From DASZHJ01 sp035507155 (GTDB lineage: Bacteria; Pseudomonadota; Alphaproteobacteria; ATCC43930; CGMCC-115725): a stretch of 13,445 nt of DNA. Positions 8,244 through 13,445 of the stretch are shown piece by piece (the stretch's first letter is position 1; every line of letters starts with the position of its first letter). The stretch spans positions 1 through 13,445 of the forward strand of contig DATJOK010000041.1 of the NCBI GenBank assembly GCA_035507155.1, in the 5' to 3' direction. The notes beneath the pieces are model-generated. The model had not been told where the DNA came from, ran no database searches, and was given only the letters and a program-made list of their open reading frames with translations. The position numbers were made by a program, and so were the translations under genes.

Positions 8244-8806
8244 TCGATGTCGGTCGCCGCGTTGTCGAGGGCGGCGGTGATGCGGCGGATCTGCTCGTCG
8301 CTGAGCGGGCCGCGGGAGAGGCGCAGGCGGAGCGCCATCCGCATGTTCTCCATCGCGCGCAGGATCTGCGGCGCCGGGCCGCCGCCGCGGGCGGCATTCA
8401 CCTCGGCGATGCGCTGGAACACCGCCTCCACCCCGGCCTTGTTGGCCGCGAGATGGCTCGCACCCTCGGGCGTGATCTCGTAGAGCTTCTTGCCGCCGTC
8501 GCTGGCGCTGACCCGGGCGTAGCCCAGCTCCTCCAGCATGGTGAGGGTCGGATAGACCACGCCGGGGCTCGGGCTGTAGGCGCCGGCGAGTTTCTCCTCG
8601 ATCGCCTTTATGATCTCGTAGCCGTAGCTCGGCTTCTCGGCGATGAGCTGCAGGATGACCAGGCGCAGGTCGCCGTGATCGAACACCCGGCCGCCGCGCC
8701 AGCCGCCGCGGCCATGATGCCTTCCGCCTAGGTGCCTGCCGCGAAATCCAAATTCGTCCCGGGCATGGCGTCGCTCGTGGCATTCCCGGTGGGCTCTGTG
8801 ATGCAT
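8234..8806 (-). CDS. PadR-family transcriptional repressor, YqjI-like, with His-rich N-terminus
   Basis: A 190-residue winged-helix regulator. The PadR domain begins near 44 (HGDLRLVILQLI) and includes YGYEIIKAIEE (61-71), SPSPGVVYPTLTMLEELGY (78-96) and GGKKLYEITPEG (104-115); a C-terminal helical dimerisation part follows (about 143-190). The GHG-E/DLRLVIL start, YSPSPG and GGKK strings resemble E. coli YqjI, a nickel-sensitive repressor of the ferric reductase gene yqjH. As in YqjI, the N-terminal tail is rich in potential metal ligands: nine His (2, 3, 6, 10, 14, 25, 30, 31, 44) and one Cys (9), mixed with Arg and Gly. Metal sensing is inferred from this. A GAGAG element precedes the ATG at 8806. 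A palindrome covers the promoter just upstream, consistent with autorepression. The partner gene downstream is DUF2218, not a yqjH homologue. Confidence 0.88.
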   Translation of the reverse strand: MHHRAHRECHERRHARDEFGFRGRHLGGRHHGRGGWRGGRVFDHGDLRLVILQLIAEKPSYGYEIIKAIEEKLAGAYSPSPGVVYPTLTMLEELGYARVSASDGGKKLYEITPEGASHLAANKAGVEAVFQRIAEVNAARGGGPAPQILRAMENMRMALRLRLSRGPLSDEQIRRITAALDNAATDIEQS

Positions 8807-8820
8807 GACTGTCTCTCGTT

Positions 8821-8856
8821 AGAGTTTCGATATATCGAAATATAGATCGAAACTCT
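8821..8856. promoter_or_regulatory. Palindromic operator, probably for the PadR/YqjI-like repressor
   Basis: Two nested dyads. The outer one has perfect 11-base arms AGAGTTTCGAT (8821-8831) and ATCGAAACTCT (8846-8856). The inner one, TTTCGATATATCGAAA (8825-8840), is a perfect 16-base palindrome. TCGA half-sites occur at 8827, 8835 and 8847. This AT-rich block stands out against very GC-rich flanks. It covers the -10 and expected start point of the padR promoter, so a bound protein would block transcription. That the PadR protein binds it is inferred from position. Confidence 0.75.
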
Positions 8857-8866
8857 TCGCCGTCAA
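8839..8866 (-). promoter_or_regulatory. Candidate sigma70-type promoter of padR-DUF2218
   Basis: Read on the minus strand: TTGACG (8866-8861), 16-base spacer, TATATT (8844-8839); each hexamer matches consensus at five of six positions. Transcription would start near 8832, giving a leader of about 25 bases with GAGAG before the padR ATG. The -10 and most of the spacer lie within the palindrome. Confidence 0.6.
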
Positions 8867-8885
8867 GCGATCTCCGGAAAAATTC

Positions 8886-9015
8886 TCAGGAGGGCCGCGT
8901 CGCCTTCGGGGAGAAGGCCAGGGGCAGCCAGGGCTCACCGGGCCACGGAGGCGAGATGGATCGCGACGCGCTCGTCCCAATTCGCCCGGTTTGCCTGCCT
9001 CCAGTCGTCGGTCAC
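8886..9015 (-). pseudogene. Remnant of a class I SAM-dependent methyltransferase, internally deleted
   Basis: A GTG at 9015 (GGAG ten bases upstream) opens a 26-codon frame whose product begins TDDWRQANRANWDERVAIHL and stops at 8935. This is the characteristic start of a UbiE-like class I methyltransferase family (W-R-x-A-N-R-A-N-W-D-E-R). One frame over, the next 18 or so codons read GEPWLPLAFSPKATRPS and stop at 8886, which resembles the C-terminus of the same kind of protein (P-x-L-P-L-x-F-S-L-R-A). The SAM-binding middle, some 200 residues, is missing. I infer an internal deletion with a frameshift. The 25 bases to the FAH gene on the 5' side hold nothing else. The remnant is non-functional as an enzyme. 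Confidence 0.6.
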
Positions 9016-9039
9016 CGCCGCGTCGCTCCAGATTCGAAG

Positions 9040-9897
9040 TCAGGCCGCCCGCACCTCGACCCGCATGGTGCCGATGCCGTCGATGGCCGCATCCATCACG
9101 TCTCCAGGGCGCACGGGGCCCACGCCCTCCGGCGTGCCGCTGAGCAGGATGTCGCCGGGCAGCAAGGTGTAGAACGACGAGGCGAGCTCGATGAGGGTGC
9201 CGAGACGCAGGACGAGGTCTTTCGTGTTCGCCCGCTGACGCGGCTCGCCATTGACGGTGATGGAGAGCTCGCGATTTTCCGGCTCGGTGAACTCGTCCGC
9301 CGTCACCATCCAGGGCCCCAGCACGCAATAGCTGTCGCCCGACTTGCGCAGGCTGCGCTCCTCCGGTCCGCGGATCGTCATGTCGAGGCCGATCGCATAG
9401 CCGGCGACGTAGTCGAGGGCGTCCGCCGCTTTGACGCGGTCGGCGGGCCTGCCGATCACCAGAGCCAGCTCCACCTCGTGGTCGTTGCGGCGGTCGAGAT
9501 AGCGCAGCGCCACGCCCGCCGATGGGCCCACCAGCGCGCTCGTCGCCTTCAGGAACAGGCCCACGCGCTGGATCTCCTCCACCTGCTTCTGATGATGGAT
9601 GCCGGCGTCGGCGCGCGCCTCGTCGAGGTGCTTGCGGTAGTTGACGGGGGCGCAGACGATCTTGCTGGGGTTGGCTACCGGGCTCAGCAGCATCACCTGG
9701 GAGAACGGCCGCGCCACCGCGCGCTGGGCCTCCGCCTCGATATGCGGGCGGAGCGCCTCGAGCGCTGCGATCAGCGGGTCGCCTTTCGGCAATGGCCAGC
9801 GCTGCGCCGGCAGCCGCGCCACCACGGGCGTCACGTCCAGCACCTCATGGCCTCGAACCAGGCCCAGGCGGTTGTCGTCGAAGCGGCAGAGTTTCAT
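9040..9897 (-). CDS. Fumarylacetoacetate hydrolase (FAH) family protein
   Basis: A 285-residue cytosolic enzyme of the FAH superfamily, which uses a divalent metal to hydrolyse, decarboxylate or isomerise diketo-acids and related compounds. It has a short N-terminal domain (1-75) followed by the catalytic fold: PSKIVCAPVNYRKHLDEA (77-94), the metal-ligand motif HEVELALVIG with E141 and E143, D172 in AIGLDMTIRGPE, and GTPEGVGPVRPGD (254-266). All three expected acidic ligands are present, so it should be active. The reaction cannot be specified; members include acylpyruvases, hydratases of aromatic meta-cleavage and ureidoglycolate-type enzymes. GGGAGGTG lies just before the ATG at 9897, a strong ribosome site. 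It follows the thioesterase by 15 bases and is its operon partner. Confidence 0.88.
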   Translation of the reverse strand: MKLCRFDDNRLGLVRGHEVLDVTPVVARLPAQRWPLPKGDPLIAALEALRPHIEAEAQRAVARPFSQVMLLSPVANPSKIVCAPVNYRKHLDEARADAGIHHQKQVEEIQRVGLFLKATSALVGPSAGVALRYLDRRNDHEVELALVIGRPADRVKAADALDYVAGYAIGLDMTIRGPEERSLRKSGDSYCVLGPWMVTADEFTEPENRELSITVNGEPRQRANTKDLVLRLGTLIELASSFYTLLPGDILLSGTPEGVGPVRPGDVMDAAIDGIGTMRVEVRAA

Positions 9898-9912
9898 GAC
9901 ACCTCCCGAAAT

Positions 9913-10398
9913 TTATGTGCGGCGGCTCGCAAGCCCGATGCGGCGGCCGAGCTCCGGCGGCGGCGGCAGCTGCCGATGCTCTTCCAGGACACGTTGGATC
10001 GCCTCGGCGGCGGCCGGCGGCAGCGGCGCGGCGCGGGGGCCGCGGAGATCGACGTGCAATGCCATGAGCTCGATGGTGGCGGCAAGATAGCCGCTTTCGC
10101 CATGCATCATCCGATGAAAAAAGTGGACACGTTTCGCGTCGGCATCGATGAGCTGGGAGGTGACGGCGACGGGATCGTCGAGCCTGAGCTCGCGCTCATA
10201 GGTCACATGCGCCTCCAGCACGAAGAGCGAGTGATCGGTGGTGCGGCGATAGCGCTCGCCGAGGTCGAAATGGTCGAAAAGCCGGTCGCTTGCCTGGTCG
10301 AAGGCGAGCACGTAGTAGGCGACGTTCATGTGGCCGTTGTAGTCGATCCACTCCGGCAGGACCCGGCCGGTGAAGAGGCTGAGAGGCGCGGCGGGCAT
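9913..10398 (-). CDS. Hotdog-fold acyl-CoA thioesterase (4HBT-like)
   Basis: A 161-residue single-domain enzyme expected to hydrolyse an acyl-CoA thioester in the cytosol. The motif EWIDYNGHMNVAYYV (16-30) is the active-site helix region of the 4-hydroxybenzoyl-CoA-thioesterase-like hotdog family, with D19 as the likely catalytic acid. LFVLEAHVTYERELR (58-72) and the HFFHRM strand (92-97) fit the fold. The N-terminal wording is close to thioesterases found beside carnitine dehydrogenase (betainyl-CoA type), but that substrate is only a suggestion. The C-terminus after about 125 is Pro/Ala/Arg-rich and probably outside the core. GGAGAAG precedes the ATG at 10398. It is the first gene of a two-gene unit with the FAH-family enzyme. 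Confidence 0.82.
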   Translation of the reverse strand: MPAAPLSLFTGRVLPEWIDYNGHMNVAYYVLAFDQASDRLFDHFDLGERYRRTTDHSLFVLEAHVTYERELRLDDPVAVTSQLIDADAKRVHFFHRMMHGESGYLAATIELMALHVDLRGPRAAPLPPAAAEAIQRVLEEHRQLPPPPELGRRIGLASRRT

Positions 10399-10540
10399 CG
10401 ACTTCTCCGGCGAAGGTTGCGGGACTTATTTCTGCAGGGGCAGGGCTCGGCAGGCCCGTTTACGTAATTTCTATCATTCTGACCAAACATGGCGGCGCAA
10501 GCTGCGGGGGGTCCGCCGGGCGGCTGGAATTCGGTAAAAT
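10399..10540. promoter_or_regulatory. Divergent intergenic region between the thioesterase and diguanylate cyclase genes
   Basis: These 142 bases separate two genes read outward and must hold promoters for both. The AT-rich patch at about 10459-10490 is the likely promoter core, and includes an 8-base palindrome TTACGTAA (10460-10467). No pair of hexamers is good enough to name. The cyclase start at 10541 has only a weak purine-rich match (GGTAAAAT) upstream. Confidence 0.4.
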
Positions 10541-11617
10541 ATGACTAAAAACCAAGACTTTACCAAGGCCAAGAGTCTCGGCGAGGCCGCCCACAAGGCG
10601 ATGGTCGCGCACGGGGTTCCGGCGACGCCGCAGAACTACATGATCTGGTTCTCCTATGTGAGCGGGCTGCAGCCCGAGCTCACCGGCGCCATCGACGCCA
10701 TCCTCGCCGCCAAGGAGCCCTTCACCGACGAGGTCTGCGCCGACCTCCATTACCGCTTCTTCGACACCAGCCGGCATTACAACCTGCTGCAGCAGACCGG
10801 CGCCGACCTCGACCAGGCGGTCGAGCAGGTGATGAAGTCGATCAGCTCCGCCGCCGGCGATCATCAGACCTTCAACAAGACCCTGAAGGAATACTCCCAC
10901 GAGCTCGGCAGCGGCCTCAGCGCCGAGCGCATGCGCAACATCGTCGCCAACCTGCTCACCGAGACCCAGCGCGCGGCGCAGAAGAACCGCGTGCTGGAGG
11001 AGCAGTTGAGCCGTACCTCCGGCGAGATCGCGACGCTGCAGCAGAATCTCGAGGTGGTGCGCCGGGAATCCCTGACCGATCCGCTGACCGGCATCCACAA
11101 CCGCAAATTCTTCGACACCAGGCTGCGCGAGGCGGCGCGCGCGGCGGCCGAGAACAACGAGCCGCTGTCGCTGCTCATCCTCGACATCGACCACTTCAAG
11201 AAGTTCAACGACACCTACGGCCATCAGCTCGGCGACCAGGTGCTGCGCCTGGTGGCGAAGACGCTCACCGAATGCGTCAAGGGTCGCGACACGCCGGCGC
11301 GCTTCGGCGGCGAGGAATTCGTCATCATCCTGCCGCAGACCCGCCTCGAGAACGCGGTGATGGTGGGCGAGCAGATCCGCCGCACCATGGTCCGTCACAA
11401 GATCGTGCGCAAGGATACCGGCGACGATTACGGCGGCATCACCCTCTCGGTGGGCGCCGGCGCCTACCGGCCGGGGGAGGCGCTCACCGCGCTCATCGGC
11501 CGCGCCGACGCCGCGCTCTATCATGCGAAGCACACCGGCCGGAACCGCGTCGTCGCCGAAGACGACGTGCCGCCCAACGTCATCGCCGAGGCCGAGGCGG
11601 CGGCGAGCGCGAACTGA
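10541..11617 (+). CDS. Diguanylate cyclase (GGDEF domain)
   Basis: A 358-residue soluble protein that should make cyclic di-GMP from two GTP. The catalytic domain runs from about 176 (SLTDPLTGIHNRKFF) to 338. The active-site motif is GGEEF (256-260), the metal site D215 lies in LDIDHFK (214-220), N223/D224 follow, and the terminal ADAALYHAKHTGRN matches the family end. All catalytic residues are present. The inhibitory I-site normally reads RxxD just before the active loop; here it is K247-G-R-D250, so product inhibition may be weak. Residues 1-140 are helical with no known sensor or membrane segment, and about 140-178 looks like a coiled coil joining it to the cyclase. Similar N-terminal halves occur in other alphaproteobacterial GGDEF proteins. 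The signal sensed is unknown. It stands alone on the plus strand. Confidence 0.93.
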   Translation: MTKNQDFTKAKSLGEAAHKAMVAHGVPATPQNYMIWFSYVSGLQPELTGAIDAILAAKEPFTDEVCADLHYRFFDTSRHYNLLQQTGADLDQAVEQVMKSISSAAGDHQTFNKTLKEYSHELGSGLSAERMRNIVANLLTETQRAAQKNRVLEEQLSRTSGEIATLQQNLEVVRRESLTDPLTGIHNRKFFDTRLREAARAAAENNEPLSLLILDIDHFKKFNDTYGHQLGDQVLRLVAKTLTECVKGRDTPARFGGEEFVIILPQTRLENAVMVGEQIRRTMVRHKIVRKDTGDDYGGITLSVGAGAYRPGEALTALIGRADAALYHAKHTGRNRVVAEDDVPPNVIAEAEAAASAN

Positions 11618-11728
11618 GGCGCGCCGCTCAGAGCATGGCCCAAAAGTCCGGAGTGTCGCTTCGGATGGCGCTTTGGCGCACTGACCGCTTCGGGGCTGGA
11701 AGACCGGTCTCGTTCTCAGCGAGCGTCG

Positions 11729-12379
11729 TTACAAGGGCAGATTGTCGACGTTACCGGCACTCTCGATCGTTTTCACCTCCTTGATGGCCGGTCGCCGTGT
11801 GCGCCGAATTTCAGTCGGCGGTCTGCCGTAGACTTCGGCGAAGACGGAGTTGAACCGGCGTAGACTGCCGAAGCCTGCCTGCATCGCGATCTCGGTCATC
11901 GGCAGGCTCGTCTCGTCGATGAGCCGTTTGGCCCGCTGCACCCGTGCAGTCCTGGCCACTCTCGAGGGACTTGCTTCCAGGTAATGGGCGAATAGCCGCG
12001 TCAGTTGCCTTGCCCCCATACCGAGACGCGCAGCCAGGCGTTCGACGGTAGCTCCCTCCACATCGAGCGCACCGTCCTCGACGATGAGCCGCAGCGCTCT
12101 TTCAACTGTCGCCTTGCTGCCGATCCACGCGCTGCAGAAGGGAGCGGTCTCTGGACGGCAACGCAGGCAGGGACGGAAACCTGCCGCCTCGGCTGCCGCG
12201 GCCGATGGGAAGAACGAAACATTGGCGGACCGCGCGGGACGCACCGGACAGACCGGACGGCAGTAGATACCGGTGGTGTGAACGCCGGTATAGAACCGCC
12301 CGTCATAAGACGCGTCTCGCGCCAAGCGCGCTCGATCGCATTCTGCAGGGTCCAACGACATGGACACGAAAGTACTCAT
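11729..12379 (-). CDS. Ada-type methyl-phosphotriester acceptor / AraC-family regulator (AdaA-like)
   Basis: A 216-residue protein with two domains. At about 10-85 is the Ada zinc/methyl-acceptor domain (DGRFYTGVHTTGIYCRPVCP, FFPSAAAAEAAGFRPCLRCRPE). Its four cysteines C40, C44, C71 and C74 have the same spacing as C38, C42, C69 and C72 of E. coli Ada, so C40 should accept methyl groups from DNA phosphotriesters. At about 90-192 is an AraC helix-turn-helix pair (RLAARLGMGARQLTRLFAHYL, EIAMQAGFGSLRRFNSVF, YGRPPTEIRR). It would repair alkylated DNA backbone and activate alkylation-response genes. In many alphaproteobacteria this N-terminal half is fused to an AlkA glycosylase. Here that half is absent and the protein ends about 25 residues after the HTH. 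AGGAG five bases before the ATG at 12379 supports this start over M7. It is divergent from the GST gene. Confidence 0.87.
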   Translation of the reverse strand: MSTFVSMSLDPAECDRARLARDASYDGRFYTGVHTTGIYCRPVCPVRPARSANVSFFPSAAAAEAAGFRPCLRCRPETAPFCSAWIGSKATVERALRLIVEDGALDVEGATVERLAARLGMGARQLTRLFAHYLEASPSRVARTARVQRAKRLIDETSLPMTEIAMQAGFGSLRRFNSVFAEVYGRPPTEIRRTRRPAIKEVKTIESAGNVDNLPL

Positions 12380-12511
12380 CCTCGCTCCTGGGCCCTAATG
12401 CCTTTCGGGGATGGAGTCCGGTTTCGGCCGGCGATAGCGGCCACCTTCCGCTACATCTGACGGCAGGAAGTCGGGGTGGTGTTCGCCCCATCACGCTCAA
12501 GGATGCCTCGC
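12380..12511. promoter_or_regulatory. Divergent intergenic region between the Ada-like and GST genes
   Basis: About 130 bases between two outward-reading genes. It must carry both promoters. I see AGGAG serving the Ada-like gene (near 12385-12389 on the minus strand) and AAGGA (12498-12502) serving the GST gene. No convincing Ada-box or -35/-10 pair could be picked by eye. Confidence 0.35.
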
Positions 12512-13429
12512 ATGACCGACATCATCTTGCACCATTACGACACGTCTCCCTATGCGGAGAAAGTTCGGATCGGGTTTGGCCTCAAGGGCCTTGCCTGGGC
12601 ATCGGTCGAGCTTCCCGTCATCATGCCGAAACCGAATCTGACGGCGCTGACGGGAGGCTATCGCAAGACGCCGGTTCTGCAGATTGGCGCGGACATCTAT
12701 TGCGACAGCCAGTTGATCATGCGCGAACTCGAGCGCCGGTGCCCCACGCCGAGCTTTTATCCGGCCAGCCGCGGCGCTGCCGACGCGCTTGCCTGGTGGG
12801 CCGAGAAGACAACCTTCAGCCCGGCTGTCGGCATCGCGTTCGCGAAGAGACTCGAGACGTTGCCTGAGGGGTTTCTCGAAGACCGGGCCAAGTTCTCCGG
12901 TCGAAATTTCGATCCCGTCGCAATGATGGCGGCGGTGCCCAACCTGCTTGATCAGCTGCGCGCGCATTTCGATTGGCTGGATCAAATGCTGGCGGACGGC
13001 CGCTCGTTCTTGCAAGGCCCTGCCGCTGGCCTCGCCGATCTCGCCGCCTATCATCCGATTTGGTTCTTGCGACAGAATTTCGGATCGGCGGCGGCGCCGC
13101 TGGATGGCTTTCCGAGGCTGCTCTCCTGGGCTGAGCGCATTGCGGCTATCGGCCATGGCAGCCGAAGCCAAATCAGCGCGCAACAAGCGCTTGATGTAGC
13201 AAGGGATGCCACATCGATCGCCAGGGCGACCGTCGATCCGCAGGATCCCATCGGTCGGAAACCCGGTCAGACCGTTACCGTCACGCCGGACGATACCGGA
13301 CGCAACCCGGTTATCGGTGAATTGGTCGCCTCGGACATCCATGAGATCGTGATCCGACGCAGTGATCGTGAGGTCGGCGAGGTTTGCGTGCATTTTCCAC
13401 GTGCCGGCTTTGTGGTTGCACCGGCATAA
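12512..13429 (+). CDS. Glutathione S-transferase family protein with extra C-terminal module
   Basis: A 305-residue protein, about 90 longer than a normal GST. The N-terminal thioredoxin-like domain (1-80) has HHYDTSPYAEKVRIGFG, with S12 in the usual catalytic position of the S-P-Y/F-A-E-K-V-R type, the cis-proline in YRKTPVLQIG, and the glutathione gamma-Glu contact DSQLIMRELE. The helical GST C-terminal domain spans roughly 90-220 and includes GLADLAAYHPIWFLRQ. Residues about 220-305 form a further segment (KPGQTVTVTPDD, IHEIVIRRSD, VCVHFPRAGFVV) that looks like a small beta-rich module outside the standard fold. It probably detoxifies electrophiles or acts as a glutathione-dependent thiol enzyme; no substrate can be given. 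I chose the ATG at 12512, with AAGGA nine bases upstream, because the first strand begins immediately after it. Earlier in-frame starts (12476, 12503) are possible. Confidence 0.85.
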   Translation: MTDIILHHYDTSPYAEKVRIGFGLKGLAWASVELPVIMPKPNLTALTGGYRKTPVLQIGADIYCDSQLIMRELERRCPTPSFYPASRGAADALAWWAEKTTFSPAVGIAFAKRLETLPEGFLEDRAKFSGRNFDPVAMMAAVPNLLDQLRAHFDWLDQMLADGRSFLQGPAAGLADLAAYHPIWFLRQNFGSAAAPLDGFPRLLSWAERIAAIGHGSRSQISAQQALDVARDATSIARATVDPQDPIGRKPGQTVTVTPDDTGRNPVIGELVASDIHEIVIRRSDREVGEVCVHFPRAGFVVAPA

Positions 13430-13445
13430 CCGGTTAGGAGTCGCT

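Noticed and set aside
8956..10467. Long plus-strand frame opposite the FAH and thioesterase genes
   Set aside because: It spans two recognisable minus-strand genes and the gap between them; its composition is that of an antisense shadow.
10460..11533. Minus-strand frame opposite the diguanylate cyclase
   Set aside because: The cyclase on the plus strand has every catalytic motif; this is its reverse reading.
11618..11728. Possible dispersed repeat or terminator after the cyclase gene
   Set aside because: The stretch begins with bases that recall rhizobial intergenic repeats, but it lacks the second arm and no stem with a T-run follows; there is not enough to call it.

Overview
The window is high-GC, tightly packed DNA with overlapping genes. 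The gene content (DUF2218 protein, Ada-type HTH protein, long-tailed GST, a GGDEF protein with a helical N-terminal half) suggests an alphaproteobacterium. I cannot fix the order or genus from the sequence alone. No rRNA, tRNA, CRISPR array, transposase or integrase was seen.

Layout. (1) 36-6624, all on the minus strand: a complete dipeptide ABC importer read in the order dppA (periplasmic binding protein), dppB and dppC (permeases), dppD and dppF (ATPases), followed by a lactate/malate-dehydrogenase-family gene. The B/C, C/D and D/F junctions overlap by 4, 1 and 4 bases. A GC-rich 13-bp inverted repeat lies between dppA and dppB, and a sigma70-like promoter (TTGACG-17-TAGTTT) lies upstream of dppA. 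(2) 6885-7838, minus: a multi-spanning transporter of the bile-acid:sodium-symporter-like (SBF/BASS) type. (3) 7919-8866, minus: a two-gene unit, a PadR-family repressor resembling E. coli YqjI followed by a small DUF2218 protein. Its promoter (TTGACG-16-TATATT) is covered by a striking palindrome, probably the repressor's own operator. (4) 8886-9015, minus: an unmarked remnant of a SAM-dependent methyltransferase whose middle has been lost. (5) 9040-10398, minus: a hotdog-fold acyl-CoA thioesterase and a fumarylacetoacetate-hydrolase-family enzyme, 15 bases apart. (6) 10541-11617, plus: a diguanylate cyclase. (7) 11729-13429: a divergent pair, an Ada-like alkyl-phosphotriester acceptor/AraC regulator (minus) and an unusually long GST-family protein (plus).

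How the genes fit together. The dpp operon should import di- and tripeptides (in E. coli also 5-aminolevulinate and haem). The co-directional dehydrogenase probably acts on a 2-hydroxy/2-oxo acid, though its active-site loop is not that of standard LDH or MDH. The PadR/DUF2218 pair looks like part of a metal- or iron-related ferric-reductase control module that lacks a visible reductase here. The thioesterase/FAH pair suggests a small acyl-CoA or keto-acid catabolic branch. The rest are signalling (c-di-GMP) and chemical-stress defence genes. I found no clearly new multi-gene system. The best leads are the PadR operator and its orphan DUF2218 partner, the atypical dehydrogenase, the internally deleted methyltransferase, the Ada protein lacking its usual glycosylase half, and the C-terminal module of the GST.
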